This document shows positions 7,821 through 15,502 of a DNA stretch of 62,545 bases, piece by piece. This stretch comes from Microcaldota archaeon. GTDB taxonomy: Archaea; Micrarchaeota; Micrarchaeia; Micrarchaeales; CABMGC01. The notes beneath the pieces are model-generated. The model saw only the letters and a program-made list of their open reading frames with translations, did not search any database and was not told the origin of the DNA. The translations under genes were made by a program, and so were the position numbers. Numbering within the stretch: position 1 is the stretch's first letter; every line of letters starts with the position of its first letter. Location: assembly GCA_021792235.1 (NCBI GenBank), contig JAJYVC010000002.1, forward strand, positions 1-62,545, given 5' to 3'.

Positions 7821-8841
7821 CCTATTCTTGCGTGCGTGCAGGATGGAAAAGGTTGAACGCACACCGATATGGCTTATGCGGCAGGCGGGAAGGTACATTC
7901 CAAAATACAGGGAGATCAGGAAGACCCGCAGCATGATGGAGATATGCAAGGATCCGGACCTATCAGCAGAGGTATCTTCAATGCCAGTGGACATGTTCGG
8001 AGTAGACGCCGCAATAATATTTGAGGACTTAATGACGCCACTCGTACCATCCGGAATAAGATTTGGCCTAGTTGATAAAATAGGGCCAGTGATAAAAAAT
8101 CCGGTGGCAAACATTAATGATGTTGATAGATTAGGAGACTACGCCATGGATGAGCTGGGATTCGTGGCGGACACAATAAAACTGTTAAAAGGAAGGGTTG
8201 ATGTGCCGGTGATAGGTTTTGCTGGAGGGCCATTCACTATTTCATGCTACCTGATAGACGGCTCCAGAAGCGATGGATTCGCGAAAACCATTTGGATGAT
8301 GAATCATAAACCAGACGTATTCAAAGTCCTCATGGACAAGCTCACTGACATCATAATAAGATACCTTAAGCTGCAGGTGGGGAGTGGTGTCGATGCTGTG
8401 CAGGTCTTTGACACGTGGTGTGGAATGCTTGATGTAGATGCGTATCGGAGCCATGTCGCACAGAATTCCAAAAGGATCTTTGAAGCGCTATCTGCAATGA
8501 AAGCAGATATGCCAAAGGTGCATTTCGCCCTTGATTCTGCACGCATAAACAAACATATAGCATCACTTGGATGTGATGTGATGAGCATAGACTGGAGGAG
8601 CAGTATAGAAAATGTCAGGAAGCAGATAGGCCCATCGATGGGCATCCAGGGCAACCTTGATCCGGCAATACTGGCAGAAGGCGGCAAAAGGATGGTAGAT
8701 TCTGCTACAGAAATACTCAAGTCGGCAGAAGGGAGCAGGGGATACATATTCAATCTTGGACATGGCGTGTGGCCCAATACAGATCCAAGGGACGTAAAGA
8801 GGCTTGTTGAGCTGGTTCATTCATCTGGCAATAAAGGATAG
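7810..8841 (+). CDS. hemE: Uroporphyrinogen decarboxylase
   Basis: Starts MENDLFLRACRMEKVERTPI, followed by WLMRQAGRYIPKYREIR, the arginine-rich substrate-binding hallmark. FAGGPFTISCYL, VQVFDTWCGML and GIQGNLDP follow, all family motifs; length 343 aa is normal. It converts uroporphyrinogen III to coproporphyrinogen III. Its presence points to the classical or coproporphyrin branch rather than the siroheme-based (Ahb) route common in archaea. The longer open frame upstream is rejected because the ATG at 7810 aligns with the family. Confidence 0.96.
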   Translation: MENDLFLRACRMEKVERTPIWLMRQAGRYIPKYREIRKTRSMMEICKDPDLSAEVSSMPVDMFGVDAAIIFEDLMTPLVPSGIRFGLVDKIGPVIKNPVANINDVDRLGDYAMDELGFVADTIKLLKGRVDVPVIGFAGGPFTISCYLIDGSRSDGFAKTIWMMNHKPDVFKVLMDKLTDIIIRYLKLQVGSGVDAVQVFDTWCGMLDVDAYRSHVAQNSKRIFEALSAMKADMPKVHFALDSARINKHIASLGCDVMSIDWRSSIENVRKQIGPSMGIQGNLDPAILAEGGKRMVDSATEILKSAEGSRGYIFNLGHGVWPNTDPRDVKRLVELVHSSGNKG

Positions 8842-8901
8842 TAGTGCTAGGCTTGCCGCTACCGCAACACGTATCAATATTTCTGGGCAAATAATTGCAT
8901 C

Positions 8902-9906
8902 TTGTTGGTCGGTCAAATGCTGAGCTTGCATGCAACTTACAAGCGCATGGATATGAAGGAGCTTGAGGCGTGGTCTACGCTTGGCCAAGACCCGTTTGAA
9001 AATATGCTGCATTCAGGTCGCATTTGCGGCTACGTTATGCTAAAGACGTGCAATAGGGTAGAGATATACATAAGCAGTAAATCAAATGCAGATACTGCAG
9101 TAGAAATTGCAGCCGTCGCCGATAAGATTGGTTCCAAGAACTACTTTCTTCTGGAGGGCTTGGAATCCGCTAGACACCTAATGGAAGTATCTGCTGGCCT
9201 AGATTCAATGGTGATAGGGGATCAGGAGATACAAAGGCAGGTAAAGGAGGCCTTGATGGCGGCCCAGGTCTCCGGTGATGCTGATAGCATCCTTAATTAT
9301 GTATTCATGAAGGCGCTTAATGCGGGAAAGGAGGTTCGGGAAAAGACGCGAATATCAAGTGGCACTGTGTCAGTATCGCAGGTTGCAGTAAAGCTTCTTG
9401 AAGAAAGGAGCAGGGGCGAAATGTTTGGCAGGATTTGCATTATTGGCACGGGAAGAATGGGCATGTCAATAGCTAAATATCTAAGTAAGTACGGAAGATC
9501 TGTGTATCTGTCTGGCAGGTCACATGACAGACTAAGGAGAATAAGCGCGAAACTAGGCATTAATTATATAGACCTGGGCGATTTCAGCCCGGAGAGATTT
9601 GATTGCATAATTACTGCGACGTCTTCTCAAAGTCCGATAATAAAGATTGGCACGATTGATAAAAGTCCGGAGTTAGTGATTGACCTGGGGAATCCGAGGA
9701 ATGTTGATGCAGCCGGGAACAGAGGATATGTAGATTTGGATTCCTTGAAGGCCTTTGTGAGCAGGAACATAAGAGGCAGGTCAATGGAGATCGAGAAGGC
9801 GAAGGCCATAATAGACAGAAAGATAAGCCGTATGTCCAGGCATCCGTATTTTGAGGGCGGCCATGTGAGTCGCATTGAGCTGCACTCAGAGCTTGCAAAA
9901 CATTAA
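8902..9906 (+). CDS. hemA: Glutamyl-tRNA reductase
   Basis: The catalytic cysteine lies in MLKTCNRVEIYIS (C50). GLDSMVIGDQEIQRQVKEA is the family's substrate-domain motif, and IGTGRMGMSIAKYLSKYG the NADPH-binding Rossmann turn. C-terminal dimerisation helices follow, though that region is short (334 aa against ~400 usual). It reduces Glu-tRNA to glutamate-1-semialdehyde, the first committed step. No HemL aminotransferase is in the window. The start is uncertain: TTG 8902 and ATG 8917 are both possible, and no clear ribosome site separates them. It follows hemE by 60 nt. Confidence 0.94.
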   Translation: MLVGQMLSLHATYKRMDMKELEAWSTLGQDPFENMLHSGRICGYVMLKTCNRVEIYISSKSNADTAVEIAAVADKIGSKNYFLLEGLESARHLMEVSAGLDSMVIGDQEIQRQVKEALMAAQVSGDADSILNYVFMKALNAGKEVREKTRISSGTVSVSQVAVKLLEERSRGEMFGRICIIGTGRMGMSIAKYLSKYGRSVYLSGRSHDRLRRISAKLGINYIDLGDFSPERFDCIITATSSQSPIIKIGTIDKSPELVIDLGNPRNVDAAGNRGYVDLDSLKAFVSRNIRGRSMEIEKAKAIIDRKISRMSRHPYFEGGHVSRIELHSELAKH

Positions 9907-9970
9907 TACTTTTGCATGCAGTACATGATATACAGACATCTTGTTGGATGCTGTTAAATCGTGATGGGTC

Positions 9971-11071
9971 ATGACATTTGCAAATAAGCCGGTTCTGGTC
10001 TTCTGGGAGATGACCAAGGCCTGCCCGCTAAGCTGTGCGCATTGCAGGGCCGATGCGATACGCAATCCTCTGCCGGGAGAATTGACTACCCAGGAAGGCA
10101 AAAGGCTGATAGATCAGATAACTCTATTCGGCAAGCCATATCCTGTAATGATATTCACGGGCGGGGATCCGCTTGCAAGGAAGGACCTTTATGATCTCCT
10201 GGAATATGCAAGGGACAAAGGCGTAAGTTTCGCTGTTAGCCCTGCTGTATCCGACAGCCTTACTCTTGAAGTGCTTAGAAAGCTCAAGGACATTGGAGTT
10301 TCTTCTATATCGGTCAGCCTAGATGGTTCAACGGGGGACACGCACGACGGCATAAGGCAGGTTGCAGGAACGTATGGCAGGACTATAGACACCATACGAA
10401 AGGCTATAGAAATCGGCCTGCCGATACAGGTGAACACTGCAGTCATGCGCAGAAACATGAGAGAAATGCCTGCCATTTTCAAGCTGATCCGTGGCTTGGG
10501 CGTGAGGACATGGGAGATCTTCTTCCTTGTAAAGACAGGCAGGGGGACTGGACTGGAGGATCTGTCCGCAGAAGAAAGTGAAAGTGTGTGCAATTTCCTA
10601 TACGATGCATCAAGATATGGAATGATTATAAGGACCGTAGAGGCGCCTTTCATACGCAGAGTCGTAAGACAAAGGACGCACAATGATCTCTACTGGAAAG
10701 AAGCAGTATATTATGGGATGAGACTTGAACTTAGGTCTGCCATGGGGGAACCGCATGGCCCTTCGACCATAAGGCCGCTGGGCACTCTAGACGGTGATGG
10801 GATCATATTCGTGTCACATAATGGAACAATATGCCCTGGTGGCTTCCTTCCACTGGAATTGGGCAACATGAAGGCTGACAATATTGTAGACGTTTATGCA
10901 GGGAACGGCATGCTCGTAAAGATAAGGAACAGGGAGTTTGAAGGGCCATGCGGCGAATGCGAATTCAGGAGCGAATGTGGAGGAAGCAGGGCCAGGGCAT
11001 GTGCATACTCTGGGAACCCGCTGGGATCAGATCCGTCGTGTATCCGTTCGGCAAGCGCCATGGGTGATTAG
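9971..11071 (+). CDS. Radical SAM/SPASM protein in the heme cluster
   Basis: The [4Fe-4S]-SAM motif is C18-x3-C22-x2-C25 in CPLSCAHCRADA. FTGGDPLARKDL and SVSLDGSTGDTHD are the GGE-type and ribose contacts. The C-terminus has SPASM-type cysteines (CPGG, then GPCGECEFRSECGG and SC), so auxiliary clusters are likely. WEMTKACPLSC with LTTQEGKRLIDQI looks like the BA_1875/TIGR04053 group, relatives of AhbD heme synthase. Position between hemA and hemB suggests a heme step. The cluster lacks HemN, HemF, HemY/CgoX and HemG, so oxidation of a porphyrinogen or an AhbD-like propionate decarboxylation is possible. That function is inference. Confidence 0.88.
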   Translation: MTFANKPVLVFWEMTKACPLSCAHCRADAIRNPLPGELTTQEGKRLIDQITLFGKPYPVMIFTGGDPLARKDLYDLLEYARDKGVSFAVSPAVSDSLTLEVLRKLKDIGVSSISVSLDGSTGDTHDGIRQVAGTYGRTIDTIRKAIEIGLPIQVNTAVMRRNMREMPAIFKLIRGLGVRTWEIFFLVKTGRGTGLEDLSAEESESVCNFLYDASRYGMIIRTVEAPFIRRVVRQRTHNDLYWKEAVYYGMRLELRSAMGEPHGPSTIRPLGTLDGDGIIFVSHNGTICPGGFLPLELGNMKADNIVDVYAGNGMLVKIRNREFEGPCGECEFRSECGGSRARACAYSGNPLGSDPSCIRSASAMGD

Positions 11072-11089
11072 ACGCCGGGTTTTCCGATA

Positions 11090-12037
11090 ATGAGGATGAG
11101 AAGATTACGGTCAAGCGAGGCCATAAGAAAGCTGTTTTCCGAGAGCAGAGTTGATACTTCAAAGCTCATAATGCCATTGTTCGTGCAGGAAGGCATAAAG
11201 GCGCGATCACCCATACCTTCAATGCCAAGACAATACCGGTATCCGCTTTCAGAGCTTGCAGGCATATCCTCAAAGATAGAGGAAGCTGGAATAGGGGCAG
11301 TGTTGCTTTTTGGAATACCGTCAAGCAAGGATGCGAAAGGCAGCGGAGCGTATGCCAAGAAGGGCATAATACAGAGGGCGGTTGAGGAGATAAAGGATGC
11401 ATCCTCGTTGGCTGTGATCGCAGACCTTTGCATGTGCGAGTACACAACATCTGGCCATTGCGGCGTATTGAAAGGAGGTGACGTGCACAATGATCTCACT
11501 CTCAATGCGTATGGAAAGATAGCTGTGTCGCAGGCTGACGCTGGTGCAGACATAATTGCACCTAGCGGAATGATGGATGGACAGGTTGCCAAGATACGAA
11601 AAGCATTGGATGCCAGCGGCCATGAGAATACACTCATAATGGCATATGCCGCAAAGATGGCCTCATCTTTTTATGGTCCGTTCAGGACTGCTGCGGACAG
11701 TACGCCAAAGAGCGGAGACAGGAAGTCATACCAGATGAGCTATTCGAATGCAAGGGAGGCTATGAGGGAGATTGCAATGGATGTAGAGGAAGGGGCAGAT
11801 GCAGTAATGGTAAAACCAGCGCTCACTAACCTGGATCTTGTAAGCAAGGCAAGGAGATTTGGGATTCCACTGGCTGCATACAACGTAAGTGGAGAGTATT
11901 CTGCAATAAATGCAGCTGCACAGCGTGGCTGGATAGATTACAAAAAGGCGGTGACAGAGGTATTGACATCCATTTCAAGGGCCGGAGCAGACATGATAAT
12001 AACCTATCATGCGCTTGAATTTGCCGGATGGAAATAG
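11090..12037 (+). CDS. hemB: Delta-aminolevulinic acid dehydratase (porphobilinogen synthase)
   Basis: The zinc-type cysteine triad is present in DLCMCEYTTSGHCG. The two active-site lysines lie in AYAAKMASSFYGPFR and ADAVMVKPA; GGDVHNDLTL is also typical. Length 315 aa is normal. It condenses two 5-aminolevulinate molecules to porphobilinogen. It begins 18 nt after the radical SAM gene and is the last plus-strand gene of the cluster, ending 6 nt before the end of the convergent ferrochelatase gene. Confidence 0.97.
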   Translation: MRMRRLRSSEAIRKLFSESRVDTSKLIMPLFVQEGIKARSPIPSMPRQYRYPLSELAGISSKIEEAGIGAVLLFGIPSSKDAKGSGAYAKKGIIQRAVEEIKDASSLAVIADLCMCEYTTSGHCGVLKGGDVHNDLTLNAYGKIAVSQADAGADIIAPSGMMDGQVAKIRKALDASGHENTLIMAYAAKMASSFYGPFRTAADSTPKSGDRKSYQMSYSNAREAMREIAMDVEEGADAVMVKPALTNLDLVSKARRFGIPLAAYNVSGEYSAINAAAQRGWIDYKKAVTEVLTSISRAGADMIITYHALEFAGWK

Positions 12038-12043
12038 AGTATA

Positions 12044-12940
12044 TTAGGCAAAGCCGTTCCTTTTTGATATAGAGTACAGGCAACTTATTAGCTCCTTCGA
12101 GTAGTTTGGAGAGGTTGCTATTGCAACCTTACCTCCCGACTTATGTACGATTTCTGAGCATCTGATTCCGTCATCGTAAAGAGTCTCTAGATTATCGCTT
12201 ATGAAGCCTATCGGAGCGACTACGAAGTTTTTGGAGCCTGAAGATATCCTTGACTTTATGTGGTCATATATCACAGGACCAAGCCATGTACCACCAGACA
12301 TGCCGACGCTCTGGAATACCAGGGACCAGTTATCAATACCAAGCTTCCTGGAAACGAGACCTGACGCCTCACTGAGCTGACCTTTGTAGGTTTCAAGGTT
12401 ATCGGCATCGGTTATGGGAAGGCTGTGGGCAGTGAACACAAGTTCGGACTCGACTCCGCAGTCTTTGGCCGCCCTTGAAACGCTGTCGGACCAGTAAGAT
12501 ATCAATTCTGGCTCGTCGTGCCATGACTTGACATACTTCAATTTGACATTTGCGCCAATGTGCGATTCTTCAAGTTGCTTGAAATAACTCTCAGTGCCTA
12601 TCTTTGAGTAGAAAGGCGCCAGGGGCAGGCAGAGAAGTTCTGTTATTCCGTCATTTGCTATCTGCATTGCAGTCTCTTCTATGAACGGGGAGGAATGCTT
12701 CATACCTACATATACTTTGGTATCACTGCCGTGACTTTTTAGTGATTCGCGCAGCATGCTGACCTGCTTGCCGGTTATATCATTCAGGGGGGATATTCCG
12801 CCTATGCTGAGATATCTTCTCTGAAGCTCATCGATTTCCGCATCGCTGGGCCTCTTCCCTCTCCTTATGCTGGTAAAATACTCGCCAACTTGATCTGTGG
12901 ATTTAGGACTGCCGTATGCCATTAGGATTATGCCCTTCAT
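12044..12940 (-). CDS. hemH: Ferrochelatase (likely coproporphyrin ferrochelatase)
   Basis: Class II chelatase, 298 aa: MAYGSP opening, RRYLSIGGISPLNDIT, catalytic-type H172 in FTAHSLP, and E252 in GFISDNLETLYD. QSVGMSGGTWLGP corresponds to the substrate-loop and W-GP motif of bacterial and coproporphyrin enzymes. It should insert Fe2+ into a porphyrin. With a HemQ-like protein nearby, coproporphyrin III is the likely substrate. A ribosome site reads AAGGTGCAAAAATG on the minus strand. The upstream region holds regularly spaced TTGATAT repeats. Confidence 0.93.
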   Translation of the reverse strand: MKGIILMAYGSPKSTDQVGEYFTSIRRGKRPSDAEIDELQRRYLSIGGISPLNDITGKQVSMLRESLKSHGSDTKVYVGMKHSSPFIEETAMQIANDGITELLCLPLAPFYSKIGTESYFKQLEESHIGANVKLKYVKSWHDEPELISYWSDSVSRAAKDCGVESELVFTAHSLPITDADNLETYKGQLSEASGLVSRKLGIDNWSLVFQSVGMSGGTWLGPVIYDHIKSRISSGSKNFVVAPIGFISDNLETLYDDGIRCSEIVHKSGGKVAIATSPNYSKELISCLYSISKRNGFA

Positions 12941-12961
12941 TTTTGCACCTTAATTCTGTAT

Positions 12962-13005
12962 TTGATATGTTCATTTGATATACCATGTTGATATTTAATT
13001 GATAT
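12962..13005. repeat. Four TTGATAT repeats upstream of ferrochelatase gene
   Basis: TTGATAT begins at 12962, 12975, 12988 and 12999, so spacing is 13, 13 and 11 bp, about one helical turn. The array lies 22-65 bp upstream of the ferrochelatase start and overlaps its probable AT-rich promoter. Regular spacing on one face of the helix suggests a binding site for an oligomeric regulator, perhaps responding to iron or heme. Low-complexity AT sequence is the alternative. Confidence 0.45.
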
Positions 13006-13037
13006 GTTATGCATGCTGCTTTATGTTGTGACATCCT

Positions 13038-13058
13038 CTCCTAACTAAAGGTTAGGAG
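13038..13058 (-). repeat. Terminal hairpin of the TnpB element
   Basis: CTCCTAAC, a 5-nt loop (TAAAG) and GTTAGGAG form a perfect 8-bp stem. It overlaps the last codons of the tnpB remnant, as the right-end/omega-RNA hairpins of IS200/IS605-type elements do. Confidence 0.75.
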
Positions 13059-14271
13059 CTTCCCCTGCGTTTGCAGAGTCTGTTCCCAGCTCTTCGAGTC
13101 CGTTTGCATTCCCTGTTGGGATGTATTGACGATTCTCTCCCAGAGCGTGACTTTGGGAGTGTCCCTCCCTAGCTCTCTTGAGTATATTTATGGATGCGTT
13201 CATGTCCCTGTCCAGCTGCAACCTGCATCTATCGCAGTTGAATGCCATTATTTCCAGCGGCATCTCCATGATGTTGCCGCAGTTACTGCATTCCTTTGAA
13301 GTGTTATTGGGATTGACTTTTATTACTGCCTTTCCCCTTTCCTGCGCCTTGTAGGTCAGGAACTGCACAAACCTGCTCCATGAGGCGCTTTGGATTGACT
13401 GCGCAAGACGATGGTTTCTTTCCATGTTCTGGATCCTCAGTGCCTCTACTGCGAATGACGTGAATCCTCCATTTGCTAACTTTTGCGGAAGTTTGTGCAT
13501 GAAGTCGTTTGACTGACTTGTTACTGCGTTCCATTCTTCCTGAAGATGATACTTTGCCTTCTGTCTTCTCTTTTGAGCCCTTCTTGCGCCTGGCGACTAT
13601 TTTCTGCCATCTCGCAATCTTCTTTTCAGCCTTCTTGAAGAACTTTGGCTTCTGGAATGTCTCTCTGTTTGAAAGCGCAATGAAGTTATTGAGTCAGAGG
13701 TCTATGCCGACTGGGTTTGTATCCTTTATCTCTGGGATTTGTTTATGCTGAACTGCGGTAAATATTGCATAGTAATTGTTTTCTTCCTTTGCGATTGTCA
13801 GGGTCTTTATCTTGCCTTCTATATTCCTGTGCATCTCCATCCTTATCGTACCTGATATTTTTGATACCCTGAGCCTGTCTTTCTCTATCCTGAATGAGCC
13901 GTTGTTCTCTATGTGGGTGATGGATTTGTATTTATCCGTTGACTTGAACTTGGGAAATCCCTTTTTCTTTGCGTCTTCATTGCATCTGCCAAAGAAGTTT
14001 TGGTATGCCCTGAGCATCCTGTTCCTTATGTCTACCCTTACGTGGGCATAAAGGCGGTGATATTTTTGTCTTCTTTGAGTATCTCATTCATGTATTGATT
14101 AATGGTTCTCTGTGAAACTTTGCGTGACTGAATTGTCTTTTCCAGCAATTTGTTGTATAGTTCATGTGCAAGGAATATGGATTCGTCTATCTACTTCTGC
14201 CTTTTGAAGTCAGGGTAGAGCCCGAACTTGTAAACATGGACTATTTCCATGTTTCCTGTTTTGTTTTCCAT
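13045..14271 (-). pseudogene. tnpB: TnpB (RuvC-like RNA-guided nuclease of IS605 family), inactivated
   Basis: Parts in order on the minus strand: an N-terminus EIVHVYKFGLYPDFKRQK broken by TAG at 14191-14193; a frameshift near 14050; the middle region up to NPVGIDL, broken by TGA at 13694-13696 where Gly of the RuvC-I GIDLG motif is expected; a second frameshift near 13575; then an intact C-terminus with FMHKLPQKLANGGF, VEALRIQNM, the zinc finger (CSNCG, CDRCR) and RuvC-III (LDRDMNASINIL). At least four lesions make it non-functional. The family normally cuts DNA guided by an RNA made from the element's right end. Confidence 0.93.
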
Positions 14272-14301
14272 TCTTATATACCTTCTTGCACGCCATTACT
14301 C

Positions 14302-15312
14302 CTATCTCAAGGATAGAAGTTTGCGAGCGTGTTGAATTTTATCAACCACGATATCTGATAAGGCCTCGGCAAGCTTTGCAGACCCGTTAAGTGGCTTCAC
14401 CAGTGTTATACCTATTCTTGAAGCGGATGCCGCTTCCTTGCACATCGCAGCCAAGCCGTATAAGGTTTCGAAATTGTCGGCCACATATCCAAGCGGTACT
14501 ATGAGCACGTGATCGTACCCATTCTCCTTGCATTCTCGCACGAATCCAGTTATCTCTCTTACAGGCGCCGGATGTCCGCCAGTATAGTAGGCGCATGACC
14601 AATCTTGCAGGTCTAGGGACTTGGCGATTCTAGCTGCAAATGATTCAAAATTCCTTATATACGGATCACCGCCGTCTATGAACACCTTGGGCAGGCTGTG
14701 CGTAGCGAAGATGACCATCGTCCGGAGTTTCCTAAGCTTTGCGTATGGCTTTGATATTGCACTTTGCCAAGCTTCAGATAATTTCTCATTGTCATCCCAA
14801 GACTTCACTATGACTCCGTTTTTGCCGAACCCGTATTTCTTCAGGCTTGAGACAAACGTTTCTTCGTACTCATCACCGTATACCTTTGAGTATGTAGGGA
14901 ACATCACTATCCCTATTAACAGGGGGTTTGGGGAATTTTTGGCCTTTGCTACTGCTTCGTCTATTGATGGTCGCAGATGCTTCATTCCAACAAGAACCTT
15001 TGCGTCAATACCGATATTTTTCAACCTTGAATGTAGCATATTGGCTTGCTTAAGGGTTATTCTTACCAGGGGAGATCTGCCGCCTATTTTAGTATATTTC
15101 TCCCGAAGGGCTGCGAGCTGGTCTTCAGAAGGCTTCTTTAGGGCGTTGGCTACAGTGGCTGCATTGCGCGGATCTTTTAGAATACCAGCTACTAGCGACC
15201 TTGTTATTTTATGGTTGCGGTGCATGCTGCCCAGATAATCAGCTATCCCTTTCCTTCCATGTGGGCTTCCAACACTCATCAATATTACAAAGGTTTGATG
15301 TTCCGAATACAT
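14302..15312 (-). CDS. Second ferrochelatase-like protein (diverged paralogue)
   Basis: At 336 aa it keeps the chelatase skeleton: LMSVGSPHGR, EKYTKIGGRSPLVRIT, H205 in FATHSLP and E282 in GYVADNFETLYG. It differs from the 298-aa copy in having a longer N-terminal insertion (about residues 33-65) and in replacing the W-GP substrate loop with YYTGGHPAPVREI. Catalytic His and Glu are retained, so activity is plausible, but substrate or metal may differ. It and the other copy may be an old duplication later split by the TnpB element. The 5' end borders the AT-rich region before cytochrome b. Confidence 0.85.
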   Translation of the reverse strand: MYSEHQTFVILMSVGSPHGRKGIADYLGSMHRNHKITRSLVAGILKDPRNAATVANALKKPSEDQLAALREKYTKIGGRSPLVRITLKQANMLHSRLKNIGIDAKVLVGMKHLRPSIDEAVAKAKNSPNPLLIGIVMFPTYSKVYGDEYEETFVSSLKKYGFGKNGVIVKSWDDNEKLSEAWQSAISKPYAKLRKLRTMVIFATHSLPKVFIDGGDPYIRNFESFAARIAKSLDLQDWSCAYYTGGHPAPVREITGFVRECKENGYDHVLIVPLGYVADNFETLYGLAAMCKEAASASRIGITLVKPLNGSAKLAEALSDIVVDKIQHARKLLSLR

Positions 15313-15502
15313 AGACTACAGCCCAAGCAAATTTGCTTCGTACTTAATATTAACACCATAACCCAATATTAATACATATAATGCCCTTTCTGCCGCATTA
15401 CTTGCCAGCACAAGTGTGTGCGTTGATGAGGATCTGGCCAGTTTATAACGTGGTTGTAAAAACAGTAATGTTTTTAGACCTATACAAAATATAATTATTA
15501 GT

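Larger units (their letters stand above)
13031..14290 (-). mobile_element. Degenerate IS605-family (IS1341-like) element, TnpB only
   Basis: The element consists of a broken tnpB and a terminal hairpin at its 3' end. No tnpA (Y1 transposase) is present, so even when intact it would have depended on one elsewhere. The right end is set by the hairpin. The left end is not resolved and is placed just upstream of the tnpB start and its TATATAAG box. It separates two ferrochelatase-like genes without disrupting either. Confidence 0.75.

Noticed and set aside
12962..13005. TTGATAT repeats as a CRISPR array
   Set aside because: Units are 7 bp with 4-6 bp spacers, far too short for CRISPR repeats and spacers, and no cas genes are present.
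14302..14316. CTATC-TCAAG-GATAG hairpin as a left end of the TnpB element
   Set aside because: Only a 5-bp stem, and it includes the stop codon of the second ferrochelatase-like gene, so it may be chance.
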